A stretch of DNA of 64,000 bases, taken from NCBI GenBank assembly GCA_020628815.1, contig JAHDEN010000007.1:1-64000 (forward strand). Direction: 5' to 3'. Below the pieces are notes generated by a model. That model was given only the letters and a program-made list of their open reading frames with translations. It was not told the DNA's origin and searched no databases. Position numbers and translations under genes: made by a program. This DNA comes from Chloroflexota bacterium. GTDB lineage: Bacteria; Chloroflexota; Anaerolineae; Promineifilales; Promineifilaceae. Shown in pieces: positions 9,364 through 20,756 of this stretch (positions are counted from its first letter, which is position 1; the number at the start of each line of letters is the position of its first letter).

Positions 9364-10946
9364 TCGGTTTCGGGAGTCTGCATTTTCCTGAGCTCCGCCT
9401 TGGCCGGTTTGCCCGTCGGTGTACGTGGCATTTCGTCTAAAATCTCCAGTTGCGTTGGCACCATGAACCGGCTCATGCGCGGCCGACAGTAAGCCTGCAA
9501 ACCTGACAACGTTAATTCTGACTCTGATTTAAGTGTCACAAACGCCTTCACCTCTTCCTCCCCACGGCCGTCCGGCACCCCAATCACAGCGCAATCTTCG
9601 ATAGCTGGATGGGTCAAAATCCCCTCTTCAATTTCATAGCCGGAAACCATCTCCCCTTTCACCCGAATCCGTTCAGAGATGCGGGACACCCAATGCAGAT
9701 CTCCATCTTCGTCCAAACGAGCTAAATCCCCCGAATGGAACCACAAATTGCGCCATGCCTTTAGGCTTCGGTCCGGCATGCCAATGTATTCAGATGCCAT
9801 GATCGCAGGCTCGTTCGGCCGGATGACAAGTTCACCTACGGCACCTTGCGGCAAAATATCGTCGTGCTCATCAACAATCGCCACCTCGTACCGATCCAAC
9901 ACTTTGCCCGCACCCGGTTTGTCCCACATCGGCAAAGCCACAGAGCCAGCATCTGTTGAGCCGTAGCCTCCTCCTCGTGCGACTTTTAGTTTAAAACGGG
10001 CCTCAAATGCATCGTAATCAACGGGCAATGGGGTTCCCCAGAAAAAACGCATGTTGTGGGCTGTCTCTTCTGGGCAAGGTTCTTGGGCCCACAACAGCGG
10101 CTGAACCGATCCGAGCGCCATAAACCATGTTGCCCCGTATTTGCAGACTTCGGGCCAGAAGTTCGACAGGCTAAAGCCATCCCGGATAATCGCTCGACCG
10201 CCAACCATCATGGCCGGTAACACATCGTATTGAGCTGCACCGACATGAAACAGTGGATAAGGCGAGTAAACACAATCATCTTCGGTCAGATCAAATGCTT
10301 CAATCATCGACTCGGCCGCACGGACCGAACTGCGATGCGGGATTGCGCACCCCTTTGAAACGCCCGTTGTGCCTGACGTAAACAGGATCACGGCCGTTTC
10401 GTCATCACGCACCGGCCGGGTCGCTTCGCTATTATCTTTACTCAAAATCGTATCAAACGATAAAACTGGAAGTTCCCCAAAAGTTGCTTGTGCGGCGCCC
10501 AATCCATCCACAACAATCAAACGCTCAAGGCTGGTTAAGTCTGGCAGGATGGTTTGGATCGGCTCGAAAAATTGCTCGGCCGTGATCAAGGTTTTGCACC
10601 CCGTCAGGTTTATCATGCGGGTCAATGGCAGGCCGCGCATCGTGTTATTGATCGACACTTCAACACAGCCAATCTTTTTCATCGCGTAAGAGGCCGCCAA
10701 AAATGGGATCCCATTGGCCAGCATAATGCCGACGTAGTCCCCCGGTTTAACCCCGATTGCAGTTAACCCATGGGCTATTTGATTGGTCAGTTGATTGAAT
10801 TCAGCATAGGTGAGTGTTTCACCCGTTTCAGCACGGGTAACAAATGGTCGGTTTGCATACTTTTCGGCCGCTTGTCGCAAAATCTCACCCAAGCTGACAC
10901 GCTGGGCTTCACGGCCGGTTAATCGAGTAATGAGTGGGGTCATCAT
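9360..10946 (-). CDS. AMP-dependent acyl-CoA synthetase/ligase
   Basis: ILFTSGTTGVSKGC, YGSTDAG, GDLARLDEDGDLHWVSR, PRTPTGKPAKAELRK; likely start MMTPLITRL. Confidence 0.9.
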   Translation of the reverse strand: MMTPLITRLTGREAQRVSLGEILRQAAEKYANRPFVTRAETGETLTYAEFNQLTNQIAHGLTAIGVKPGDYVGIMLANGIPFLAASYAMKKIGCVEVSINNTMRGLPLTRMINLTGCKTLITAEQFFEPIQTILPDLTSLERLIVVDGLGAAQATFGELPVLSFDTILSKDNSEATRPVRDDETAVILFTSGTTGVSKGCAIPHRSSVRAAESMIEAFDLTEDDCVYSPYPLFHVGAAQYDVLPAMMVGGRAIIRDGFSLSNFWPEVCKYGATWFMALGSVQPLLWAQEPCPEETAHNMRFFWGTPLPVDYDAFEARFKLKVARGGGYGSTDAGSVALPMWDKPGAGKVLDRYEVAIVDEHDDILPQGAVGELVIRPNEPAIMASEYIGMPDRSLKAWRNLWFHSGDLARLDEDGDLHWVSRISERIRVKGEMVSGYEIEEGILTHPAIEDCAVIGVPDGRGEEEVKAFVTLKSESELTLSGLQAYCRPRMSRFMVPTQLEILDEMPRTPTGKPAKAELRKMQTPETD

Positions 10947-11154
10947 CAAAAAATTCTCCGCTTTGCAAAGTTTGAAGAATTTTAACAAAATCAGGCCGAT
11001 ATGATTCGACTTTATGAAAAAAAAGACACAGAAAAAATTGTTAAAGCGTGGCATCAGTCTTCATCAATCACCCACCCTTTTTGAGCCAAATCATTTATGA
11101 AAGACAACGCTAAAGTTGTAGCTTAAGCCGGGGTAAGAGGCCCAGACAAAAAAA

Positions 11155-11181
11155 GCCGAGCGAATAAAAATCGCTCGGCTC
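11155..11181 (-). terminator. Rho-independent terminator
   Basis: AGCCGAGCGA...TCGCTCGGCT stem (10 bp) followed by a T run on the minus strand. Confidence 0.85.
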
Positions 11182-11211
11182 GAGTTTAAAGATAAATCTC
11201 AGTTCAAGTTT

Positions 11212-14200
11212 TTATCTGCTAATGAATGAGAAGTAGGATTTATTGCCAAAGATGTCTGCAAACGAGGGGGTTGATGGCAACATTTCGGCCGGAGCCATGA
11301 CGCCAAAATAACCCAGTCTGTCCATCTGGAAGGTTATTGTTCGATTCTCCGTATCAAGCGTTATATCATCAACAACAGTTGGGTCTGCATTTATCCGTGC
11401 ATCGGGGACCGATTGAATCATAATCACCAAATCTGCTGGATCCATCACATCTTCGATGTAGCTGGGGTAAGGAACTGTAACGGTCAATGTTTGGTCTATC
11501 GACTTCTCCCAATGAGCTGACATGTTTGAATCAAACGCCATCACTTGATACGTTAACGCAACCGGCTGTAAGTCTCCATTTAACACAAAGAAATTGCCAG
11601 TCTCTAAGCCAACATGTCTGACAGGTACATCATCCGCCAGCAATCCGGCCGGGGCAACTACAGCTGTCCCATCTGACAGCTGGACAGTCACAGGCTGATC
11701 ATCATCCATCTCGGCCGACTCTGGGGGCAAATAATATTCACCTTCATTTAGTATCAAATCGATCTGGGTAGGTCCATCCACATCAATAGAACCTCCCATA
11801 TGCCAATGTTCATCTTCAGTGTATGCGTAAACATCTATAAACCAGCTGCCATCAACAATATCAACCGAAAAATCGCCAACAGCGTTTTCCCCATCCGATG
11901 TCAAATTAACCCCAAAATATTTATAAGACCCACCGGCAAGGTTCAGGCTAACAAATGCTTCCACACTTTCAGTTAAACCAGGCGCATATACTGAGCCAGA
12001 CAAAGGGGTTTCGGCTGCTCTAAAATTGAGCTCTAGCCCAGCTAGCGCCTCTCCAGGCTCAAGTGTGATTACAATCGGATCTGGTGGGAACATGTCATCA
12101 TCTCCGAAGGAATCATACGCCGTTAAAAGATATGAGCCATAAGGAACATTGGCCGAGAAATTTCCTGCCATATCAGTGTCGATGGTCAGATAAAACTCAG
12201 TCAGCTCATCCAAACCCTGAAGAACAAGATGCCCATATGGAGCAAAATCATTTGGTGGGTAATTTAAACTTCCAGAAATCGAGGCATCTGCAAATAATAG
12301 AGGCAAATCTAGCGTGACCGTGCTATTTTCAGTCACAAACAGGCTATTGGACGTACTATTTATCGGGTAATAATCTGGGTTGTTCGGCAGGGGGATCCAC
12401 CAATCAATAAACCACTCACCCGCTACAACAGGGAGATCAAAGCTAGAATCATCGGCCGTAATCGAGGTTCCGATCCCGCTACTTATACTATTTGAATACG
12501 CTCGAACTTCTCCGGCTACATTAGGAATCGTTTCACCGGTCCTAAAATCAACAACTTGCCCCGTAATCAAAGCATTTGGTTCTAAAGCTTTGATCTCAAC
12601 ATTCAATGTTGAATCTGGCGCAACTGTTATCGATATATTAGCTGGAAACATATATGGGGAGTCATATACGCCTAAATACAGTTCGTAGTCACCGGGTAAC
12701 ACAGGAATTTCAAAACGGCCGCCGCTAATATGAGACTCGCCATAATATGATGGTTCAGACTCTTTAACTACGGTTGCATATCCGTTGATAGTACTGAGCA
12801 GATCACCAGCTTGATTGACTAAAGAAGCTGAAATTCTGCTATTCAGCTCTTGCAAAACAAAGTTAACGCCATCGGCCGATTCACCTTCAGCAACGGTCGC
12901 TTGAACAGGGCCATCGTTATAATAAAATTCCGGCAGATGATAAATTTCAGCGTAAACTGTCCAGTTCCCAGCAATTGCCCTTAATTCATAATTACCATCA
13001 GCATCGGTGGTGGCAAATCGGTCACGATCTAACCCATCATTGTTATAAGCGTAAATATGAACATTAGGCACAGGGTTTCCAGATGAGGTAGTCACCGTCC
13101 CTCTAATTGATGCGTTCGGCGCCTGCAGCAAAACTTCTCCCAGATCCAACAGTTCGCCAGATTTTAATATGATTGTTTTTCCAATCAATGGGGCTAAACC
13201 TTCAGCATCTGGGTAGATCTGATAGACGTATTCCCCGGCCGGGGCCGCCAATTCAAACGGGCTTCCTTGTGGAAAATATCCATTATTTTCAAAATATGTA
13301 CTGTTAGAAAAAATTGAAACATAATATCCACCCGTTGCAATAGCCGGATCAGTTGAAGCCACAGATCCTCTAACAGCTGCGTCAAACCGGGCAACTTCAA
13401 ATGATATCTGCTTTTCTTCAGATGTTTCGTCTAAGGCAAATGAAACAAGGGTATAGGGTTCAATATTATGCCAATCACGAACCTCATAATTTATTGGGTA
13501 AAGCTCAACAATCCAATCTCCACCAACTAAGCTGAGTTCATAGCGTCCATTTTCGTCAGTGGTTGTACTCCGGGATAGCCCTCTTGATTGATGAGAAGCA
13601 ACAAGACGGCCGTCTGTTACGGGAATTCCATTTTGATCAACAACGTGCCCAGATACAACTTTTAATCTGTCTGGCCACTGGTTGTACTTTAATTCAATAG
13701 GCAGCTCATCAGTTGGGATTGTGATCTGCAACGGGTTTGGAGGCAACAGATCTGAACCATCGTAGTCACGATAATTTGAGACGACGATTTCATATTGGCC
13801 GTCCCGCAAATTGCCTATCTGCCATCGCCCTTGACTGTCAGAATAGGCATAACCTGAAACATAAGGTAACCCATCAATCGAGTAGATTCCTACGTCAGAA
13901 TCAGGGTATGGGTTTCCATCCGCATCAAGCACTGTGCCATAAATGTCTGGCCCAGCATATTCTATCGAGTGGACTATGGTCTCACCCTCGTCTTCTATCG
14001 TTACAGCTATGGGATCCGATTCAAAATGTTCGTTTTGATCAGGGCTAGGATATGCGCTTAGCGAATAGTCTCCAGCAGGGATACCCTGCATAAAATATCG
14101 GCCGGATACGGTCCGTGTCGATGCAAGATATGATCCAGTCCTACTCTTTAAAAAGACATATCCTTCCACCAACGAATCGCTACCCGGGGCAATCACATCA

Positions 14201-14769
14201 CCCGCTACTTGGGCAACAGAAACCCTAATATCTCCTAAATCAACAGATGATTGAAACAGATCAACATAGGGTGGTGCCGCAGCCATCAGATAGCTACCTT
14301 CAGGGGGAAGTAAGTGCAATACATACACCCCAGAATAGATCGAATCAAAACTGAACTCTCCCGAATTTGTATCAACAATCGCAGTTACAACCGGGGGACC
14401 ATAAACATTTTCTTCAAGTGGAGGCAAAGGAGCCAATTCTGCTAGATTTGGGGCGCTCGGCCGTTCCAGGTCTGATCCCAACAATGGCACGGGGGGTGGT
14501 GGTGGAATCGATGGGGTTGGAGTAGGAATATATGGAGGAATAGGATTTTCACTTGGATGAGGAGGGGCTTCGTAATCGATGTGGAACAATCCAACTTTCA
14601 TTCCTGCGGGCATCGTTATCCCGTCAGGCAAAACGAGCTTCCCACTAACTGTACCTTGCTGGCTAGCTTCCTCAGCTTGCACAGAACTCACGAGGTTGTA
14701 CCCAAACAAGGCTATTCCAAGTAAAAGCAGACTAATAAATGCGACCGTAAACAGCTTCTCTTTTTTCAT
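11212..14769 (-). CDS. Large secreted protein with repeated carboxypeptidase-regulatory-like beta-sandwich domains
   Basis: MKKEKLFTVAFISLLLLGIALFGYN signal peptide, Pro-rich segment PIPPYIPTPTPSIPPPPPVP, many repeats of the type SGxVxDxxGxPVxxxxVxxxxxDGxYxLxxxxGxYxxxxxP. Confidence 0.75.
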   Translation of the reverse strand: MKKEKLFTVAFISLLLLGIALFGYNLVSSVQAEEASQQGTVSGKLVLPDGITMPAGMKVGLFHIDYEAPPHPSENPIPPYIPTPTPSIPPPPPVPLLGSDLERPSAPNLAELAPLPPLEENVYGPPVVTAIVDTNSGEFSFDSIYSGVYVLHLLPPEGSYLMAAAPPYVDLFQSSVDLGDIRVSVAQVAGDVIAPGSDSLVEGYVFLKSRTGSYLASTRTVSGRYFMQGIPAGDYSLSAYPSPDQNEHFESDPIAVTIEDEGETIVHSIEYAGPDIYGTVLDADGNPYPDSDVGIYSIDGLPYVSGYAYSDSQGRWQIGNLRDGQYEIVVSNYRDYDGSDLLPPNPLQITIPTDELPIELKYNQWPDRLKVVSGHVVDQNGIPVTDGRLVASHQSRGLSRSTTTDENGRYELSLVGGDWIVELYPINYEVRDWHNIEPYTLVSFALDETSEEKQISFEVARFDAAVRGSVASTDPAIATGGYYVSIFSNSTYFENNGYFPQGSPFELAAPAGEYVYQIYPDAEGLAPLIGKTIILKSGELLDLGEVLLQAPNASIRGTVTTSSGNPVPNVHIYAYNNDGLDRDRFATTDADGNYELRAIAGNWTVYAEIYHLPEFYYNDGPVQATVAEGESADGVNFVLQELNSRISASLVNQAGDLLSTINGYATVVKESEPSYYGESHISGGRFEIPVLPGDYELYLGVYDSPYMFPANISITVAPDSTLNVEIKALEPNALITGQVVDFRTGETIPNVAGEVRAYSNSISSGIGTSITADDSSFDLPVVAGEWFIDWWIPLPNNPDYYPINSTSNSLFVTENSTVTLDLPLLFADASISGSLNYPPNDFAPYGHLVLQGLDELTEFYLTIDTDMAGNFSANVPYGSYLLTAYDSFGDDDMFPPDPIVITLEPGEALAGLELNFRAAETPLSGSVYAPGLTESVEAFVSLNLAGGSYKYFGVNLTSDGENAVGDFSVDIVDGSWFIDVYAYTEDEHWHMGGSIDVDGPTQIDLILNEGEYYLPPESAEMDDDQPVTVQLSDGTAVVAPAGLLADDVPVRHVGLETGNFFVLNGDLQPVALTYQVMAFDSNMSAHWEKSIDQTLTVTVPYPSYIEDVMDPADLVIMIQSVPDARINADPTVVDDITLDTENRTITFQMDRLGYFGVMAPAEMLPSTPSFADIFGNKSYFSFISR

Positions 14770-14984
14770 TTTTATTTTCCCTTTTGTTGTAAAAGCCAAA
14801 TCAAAATATCTTCCTACCGGAAAACATATTTTATTATTTGGCAGCCACCTCAAATTTGCTTGTCTATTTCCCTACTGGTTCATATTTTTAAACATACGGA
14901 CCTGCTAATGAATAGAATAACGAGATCAAGCCGTAAATGGTTCCATATTGATATATTTTGGGCTAATTTGACAATCAGAGTCGG

Positions 14985-17900
14985 TTAAAGTGACTTTTGC
15001 AGCTCTTGTCCTGTCACACTTTCGGCAACTGCCATCACCTGCTTGGGAGGTCCCTGAGCAACAACATTCCCACCGGCCGCGCCACCCTCAGGTCCCATGT
15101 CGATAATCCAATCGGCCGTCTGCACAACGTCCAAATTATGCTCAATCACAATAATCGAATTGCCCGCATCCACCAGCCTATGCAGCACATCTAGCAGCAC
15201 CTGCACATCCGCAAAGTGCAGCCCCGTTGTCGGCTCATCAAGAATATAAATCGTCTGCCCCGTCGCTTTACGGCTCAGCTCCTTCGCCAGCTTAACCCGC
15301 TGCGCCTCCCCACCAGAAAGCGTGAGTGCGCTCTGCCCCAGCTTCAGATAATCAAGCCCCACGTCAAACAACATCTGCAACCCGTTTTTGATCTTTGGCT
15401 GAGCCTCAAAAAACGTCAACGCTTCAGCGATATCCATGTCGAGCACATCTGCAATATGTTTGTCTTTAAAGGTCACAGCCAGCGTGTCTCGATTGAACCG
15501 CTGCCCATTGCACTCACGACACGTTACCCACACATCTGCCAAAAAGTGCATTTCGACCCGTTTTTGCCCATGGCCCGAGCAGTTGGCACACCGGCCGTCG
15601 CTGTTGTTAAAGCTAAATCGGCCCGCTTTGTACCCACGCACCTTCGCCTCTGGCAAGCTCGCAAACAGCTTGCGAATCTCATCAAATAAACCGACATATG
15701 TTGCGGGATTAGAACGTGGGGTTCGGCCGATCGGATCTTGGGTGATGTTGATCGCCTTATCAAGTTGGTCCAACCCATCCAAGCTATGATGTGGCCCTGG
15801 GGCAGATTGGGCGTTCATCAGGTCACGGCCCAAAATCGGGGACAAGGTTTGCCCCACCAAACTGCTCTTACCACTCCCACTAACCCCGGTAATGCAGGTC
15901 AAAACCCCTAGGGGAAACTTGACTGTCAAATTTTTCAGGTTGTTCAAGCGCGCGTCTTTAAGGGTCAGCCAGCCGACAGGCTCTCGCAGTTTTTCGGCGT
16001 TAGACGTTTTGATTTTTAGATCACCGCGCAAATATCGGCCGGTTAAACTTTCAGGATGATGGGCCAGCGCCTCAGGCGGTCCGGCCGCAATCAGTTCACC
16101 CCCTAGCACACCGGCCCTTGGCCCCAAATCGATAATCCAATCTGACTTAGCCATCGTCTGCTGATCATGCTCCACAACAAGCACCGTATTCCCCATGTCG
16201 CGCAGTTCGGTTAGGGTTTCAATCAGCTTTGTATGATCCCGCACGTGCAGCCCGATAGATGGCTCATCGAGCACGTACAACACCCCAACCAGCCCACTGC
16301 TTAACTGACTGGCTAATCGAATCCGCTGTCCCTCCCCACCCGACAGCGTGGGGGCCGCACGATCTAAATTTAAATAGTGCAATCCAACGTTTAACATAAA
16401 ACGCAGCCGCTTCGACAGCTCAATCATGATCTCTTCAACAATCACGCTTTGCTCTTCGTCCAGCGTTTGTGGGATGGCTTGCACCCAATCGGCCGTCTCT
16501 CCCAGCGTCATCATATTGACTACAGGAAGTCTTTTGCCCGCGACCGTAACAAACCTCGCCTCAGGACACAGTCGCTCGCCATTGCAGCTGGTACACGGTA
16601 ATTGACTCATGAACTGAGCCAGCCAGCGTCGCCGCCCTTCCGATTTTGTTGTCCGAAACAACCGATTAATCTGTTTGATTAGCCCCTGTGCTGGTCGAGT
16701 CACTTCCCCCTGCATCCGATCTTCCGACCGACCCTCGCCCCAGATAAACTTAAAGGCCACATCTCCTGACCCATACACCAGCGCATGCCGAAAATCTTCG
16801 GGCAAATCTTCCCAAGGTTGTGAAATATCCGCCTTGTAATGCTCTGCAATCACCTTGATTTGGGTCAACGTCCACGATGATTTTTTCTTGCTCAACACCC
16901 CATAATACGAAGATGCCCCATCTAGCAGAGACAAATCCGGCCGATTAAAAATCAAGCCAGGATCTACCTGAAGCTGAGCACCCAACCCGTTGCAGTCTTG
17001 GCACATCCCACTGGGGGAGTTGGGGCTAAACAAGCGTGGCGAAAGCTCTTGAAAACTAAGCCCACACGAACCGCAGGCATGGTGCTGTGAAAATTTCTGC
17101 TCACTTCCGTCCTCCAGCAGCAGCGTCAGAGACCCGTTGCCTGCCAGCAGTGTGGTTTCAACACTGTCGGTTAAACGGGTGGCAAAAGATCGGTCTGTCG
17201 CCTCATCTGCTGGCAGGGTGAGCCGATCGATCACCAATTCGACATCATGCGCTTTTGTTTTTGCCAGCGGCTTTTGTTCTCCCAAGCGAACCATTTCCCC
17301 GTTGATTCTAGCCCGCACATATCCATCTTTTTGAGCTTTTTCCAGCAGGTTGGCATGGGTCCCTTTTCTAGCTTGGGCAACAGGGGCCAGCAGCTGAATC
17401 TTGCTCCCACCCGGCTGTTCCAAAATCTGGTCAACAATTTGGCTTGGTGACTGCGGCGTCACATCCCGGCCGCATTGCGGGCAGTGTGCGGTCCCCACGC
17501 GGGCAAACAGCAGGCGCAAATGGTCAGCCACTTCAGTGATGGTTCCCACCGTCGAGCGAGGATTTTTGCTCACCGTTTTTTGCTCAATCGCCACGGCCGG
17601 GCTCAAGCCGGAAATATGATCAACCTTCGGCTTTTCCATCTGCCCCAAAAAGCGGCGGGCGTAGCTCGACAACGACTCAACATAGCGCCGTTGCCCTTCA
17701 GCAAACAGCGTATCAAACGCCAAAGACGATTTTCCACTGCCGCTAACCCCGGTCACCACCACCAGCTTATTGCGCGGAATCGTCACATCTATATTTTTCA
17801 GATTGTGTTGTCTGGCTCCCACAATCTCAATATCTGCAGTTGCTTGGAATTGATTATTAAAAGTTGGTTGTTCTTTATTAATTATTTCAGAGCGGGAACT

Positions 17901-18860
17901 CTCCGTTGACACTTGATGATTGACCATTGTCAATTGACTATTAATCAGCTCATCTGGATCCCCAATTTCAACCTCTCCAAGCCCAAACGACGCCAAGCGA
18001 GTCTGTGTCACACGCGCATCAGGCAAGGTTTGGAACATCGCCTGAACCTCATCGAACCGGCTATCAACGGCCGTCGTCAGCTCCGCAATCTCGTCAAGCC
18101 GAGCATAATCGGCCGCTGTCATTTCTTTCTGCTTTTTCGTCCCCAACGGCCCCCAAATGTCCCACGGCAACAGCTCCACTTTGTTTAACGCCATCAAATC
18201 TGCAAGCAAATTACCCTTGATAAATGGCAAGCCGTTCAGGACGCGCGAAAAGCCAAACAAGCGAGAATCCATCTCCTTTGCCCGGCACAAGCGCCACGCT
18301 TCACCGGCCGTGTAAAAATCTGTCCCATGCACCATATCGTGGACGTCGTGGCTCATCTTCATCGCCAAGTATTGCTCATCGTCAATTTGCGGGTCAAGCA
18401 ATATCCAACGGTTTCCATTCCAATATTCGGCCACCCAATGATCATCGTTCCAATTTTGCTCCGGCCGAAAATAGGTCGCAAACCCAACGCGCAGGCGGGC
18501 CGGAATCCCTTTTTGGCGACAAAGAGCCACAAAAACAGTCGCGAAAGTTCGGCAGTTGCCCACCACACGGTCGGCCGGTTGGCGCGGCTCCAAAATCGAC
18601 CGATCATCTATAGAGCAGATCCGATCAAATACCCGTTCAACAGACCGCAGAGTCAAATAATCTTCCCGCTGAATTTTAGTTAGTTGGATGTCATATACGC
18701 TCCCGGTTGAGTTGTGTAACACCAACCCTTGGGTGACCTTGGCCAAGGTCACAGGATCTGCTGGGCACGTGTCAATTAAGTCTGCAAAATTTTTTGGATT
18801 TGTGATAGCCCCATGTTCAGTGTAGTAGGCCAAAACGCTTTGATCGGTCAACAGAAACAC
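14985..18860 (-). CDS. uvrA: Fusion: N-terminal transglutaminase-like domain + UvrA excinuclease ATPase
   Basis: N-term [27 protein letters not shown]...[22 protein letters not shown] (C-H-D triad); C-term [67 protein letters not shown] with UvrA zinc motifs and two ABC modules. Confidence 0.9.
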   Translation of the reverse strand: MFLLTDQSVLAYYTEHGAITNPKNFADLIDTCPADPVTLAKVTQGLVLHNSTGSVYDIQLTKIQREDYLTLRSVERVFDRICSIDDRSILEPRQPADRVVGNCRTFATVFVALCRQKGIPARLRVGFATYFRPEQNWNDDHWVAEYWNGNRWILLDPQIDDEQYLAMKMSHDVHDMVHGTDFYTAGEAWRLCRAKEMDSRLFGFSRVLNGLPFIKGNLLADLMALNKVELLPWDIWGPLGTKKQKEMTAADYARLDEIAELTTAVDSRFDEVQAMFQTLPDARVTQTRLASFGLGEVEIGDPDELINSQLTMVNHQVSTESSRSEIINKEQPTFNNQFQATADIEIVGARQHNLKNIDVTIPRNKLVVVTGVSGSGKSSLAFDTLFAEGQRRYVESLSSYARRFLGQMEKPKVDHISGLSPAVAIEQKTVSKNPRSTVGTITEVADHLRLLFARVGTAHCPQCGRDVTPQSPSQIVDQILEQPGGSKIQLLAPVAQARKGTHANLLEKAQKDGYVRARINGEMVRLGEQKPLAKTKAHDVELVIDRLTLPADEATDRSFATRLTDSVETTLLAGNGSLTLLLEDGSEQKFSQHHACGSCGLSFQELSPRLFSPNSPSGMCQDCNGLGAQLQVDPGLIFNRPDLSLLDGASSYYGVLSKKKSSWTLTQIKVIAEHYKADISQPWEDLPEDFRHALVYGSGDVAFKFIWGEGRSEDRMQGEVTRPAQGLIKQINRLFRTTKSEGRRRWLAQFMSQLPCTSCNGERLCPEARFVTVAGKRLPVVNMMTLGETADWVQAIPQTLDEEQSVIVEEIMIELSKRLRFMLNVGLHYLNLDRAAPTLSGGEGQRIRLASQLSSGLVGVLYVLDEPSIGLHVRDHTKLIETLTELRDMGNTVLVVEHDQQTMAKSDWIIDLGPRAGVLGGELIAAGPPEALAHHPESLTGRYLRGDLKIKTSNAEKLREPVGWLTLKDARLNNLKNLTVKFPLGVLTCITGVSGSGKSSLVGQTLSPILGRDLMNAQSAPGPHHSLDGLDQLDKAINITQDPIGRTPRSNPATYVGLFDEIRKLFASLPEAKVRGYKAGRFSFNNSDGRCANCSGHGQKRVEMHFLADVWVTCRECNGQRFNRDTLAVTFKDKHIADVLDMDIAEALTFFEAQPKIKNGLQMLFDVGLDYLKLGQSALTLSGGEAQRVKLAKELSRKATGQTIYILDEPTTGLHFADVQVLLDVLHRLVDAGNSIIVIEHNLDVVQTADWIIDMGPEGGAAGGNVVAQGPPKQVMAVAESVTGQELQKSL
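17845..17939 (-). repeat. Heptad repeat island inside the CDS (linker of the transglutaminase-UvrA fusion)
   Basis: Minus strand: AGTCAAT TGACAAT GGTCAAT CATCAAG TGTCAAC ... AATAATT AATAAAG AACAACC AACTTTT AATAATC AATTCCA. Confidence 0.75.
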
Positions 18861-19094
18861 TCCTTTTCAGCTTGAGCTTCGATCTCATAATGGTATCGGG
18901 AATAGAAGGATTGATGCAACCATCCTCCCATGCAAAACTCCAAATTTGACTTTTTCAAATCAATCCCCATAATAAAAAGCAACTACCAACAGGAAAGTGT
19001 TATGACAGATTGTTAGCAAATAATTGATCACCCCGCCTTCGCCCGAAGGCCCATCAACTTATCGGTTTTCCTCATCCCTATTTGGAGGATCGCC

Positions 19095-20723
19095 ATGCTA
19101 ACGGCACATAATCTATCAAAATCCTACGGTATTTCCCCCGTATTCAACAACATCACATTTTCTATCAATCCCGGCGACCGCGCAGGGCTTATCGGTCCTA
19201 ACGGAGTCGGTAAATCTACACTGATTCGTATTCTCGTTGGAGAAGAGTCGCCCGATTCTGGCACCGTTATTTGCAACAGTCAGATCGGCTATCTTTCTCA
19301 GGGATTTGAACCAGACCCCGATCTTTCGCTTGGTCATTTGATCGGCGGGCCGCAATCCAACGAGGTTTCTCTGGAGGAGCAGCTTATTTCGCTGAGCGAA
19401 GAGCTGGCAAACCGGCCGGATGATCCACAACTGCAACAGGCTTATGATGCGGTCCTGAACAAGATGATGCAGCCAGTGACTGCTGACAGTGGATCGGTTT
19501 TAGCGGCACTTGGGTTAGACACACTACCGGCCGATATGCCGGTCAAACACCTGTCCGGTGGTCAAAAGATGAGGCTGTCACTGGCTCTGCTGCTCCTAAA
19601 ACAGCCAGAAATCTTACTGCTCGACGAGCCAACCAATCATTTAGACATTGAAATGCTCGAGTGGCTCGAAAATTGGCTGGCTAGTTATACAGGCGGCGTT
19701 TTTATCGTTTCGCATGACAGAACATTTATTGACCGGGTATGCAATCGAATTCTTGATTTAGACCCGCACACCCAAACGATCCGAGAGTATGCGGGCAACT
19801 ACACAGACTACCTCGAACAAAAACAAAAAGAGCTTGAAAAACACACCGAGGCTTGGAAAGAGCAAGAGTATCAGATTCGGCGGATGAAGCAGGATATCCG
19901 CCGCACAAAAGAGCAGGCAAAAGGGGTCGAATTATCGACAAAGCCGAACCAACCAACCATTCGGCGTTACGCAAAAAAGGTGGCCAAGAAAGGAAAATCG
20001 CGCGAGAAAAAGCTTGACAGGTACTTGGATTCAGAAGATCGCGTTGAAAAACCGAAATCTTCATGGCAAGTCAAAATCGAGTTTGAAGAACAGCATTTGG
20101 GCAAGCAGGTTTTAGAGATGGCTGACCTTGCGGTTGGATATGCGGCCGATCAGCCTCTAATCTCCGATATCACCCAAGAGGTTCAGTTGGGGGAGCGGAT
20201 TGTTTTAACCGGACCCAACGGGACTGGCAAAACCACCCTGCTAAAAACGATTGCGGGGGAGCTTGAGCCGCTAAGCGGCCGGCTTAAGCTGGGAAGCAGT
20301 ATCAAGCTCGGCTACATGTCTCAAGAACAAGAGCTGTTAGATCCAAACCGATCGCCGCTAGAGCATATTCAGGCATTAACCCCCATGAGTCAAACAGACG
20401 CCCGATCTTATCTTCATTTTTACCTGTTTAAGGATGATGATTCGCTCCGGCCGATCAAAGATCTAAGCTTTGGCGAACGAGCCCGGCTCACATTGGCAGG
20501 ATTAGTCGTTCAAGGGTGCAATTTTTTACTGCTTGATGAACCGATTAATCATTTAGACATCCCATCCAGAACCCTGTTTGAAAGTGCGCTCAAAAGCTAC
20601 TCCGGCACAATTCTTGCCATTGTGCATGACCGCTACTTTGTGCAAAGTTTCGCAACTGAAGTCTGGTGGGTTCGGCCGGGAGAGGCTGATGTCCCGGCCC
20701 GCATTGAAAGAGAAATCAGATAA
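19095..20723 (+). CDS. ABC-F family ATP-binding cassette protein
   Basis: Two ABC domains (GPNGVGKST, LSGGQKMRLSLALLLL; GPNGTGKTT, LSFGERARLTLAGL), no TM segments, charged inter-domain linker. Confidence 0.92.
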   Translation: MLTAHNLSKSYGISPVFNNITFSINPGDRAGLIGPNGVGKSTLIRILVGEESPDSGTVICNSQIGYLSQGFEPDPDLSLGHLIGGPQSNEVSLEEQLISLSEELANRPDDPQLQQAYDAVLNKMMQPVTADSGSVLAALGLDTLPADMPVKHLSGGQKMRLSLALLLLKQPEILLLDEPTNHLDIEMLEWLENWLASYTGGVFIVSHDRTFIDRVCNRILDLDPHTQTIREYAGNYTDYLEQKQKELEKHTEAWKEQEYQIRRMKQDIRRTKEQAKGVELSTKPNQPTIRRYAKKVAKKGKSREKKLDRYLDSEDRVEKPKSSWQVKIEFEEQHLGKQVLEMADLAVGYAADQPLISDITQEVQLGERIVLTGPNGTGKTTLLKTIAGELEPLSGRLKLGSSIKLGYMSQEQELLDPNRSPLEHIQALTPMSQTDARSYLHFYLFKDDDSLRPIKDLSFGERARLTLAGLVVQGCNFLLLDEPINHLDIPSRTLFESALKSYSGTILAIVHDRYFVQSFATEVWWVRPGEADVPARIEREIR

Positions 20724-20756
20724 GGTTCCGCACCAACAACACGTATAATGGTTGTA

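Noticed and set aside
19095-20723. ABC-F protein as a specific antibiotic-resistance determinant
   Set aside because: ABC-F subgroup cannot be decided by eye; many members are housekeeping translation factors
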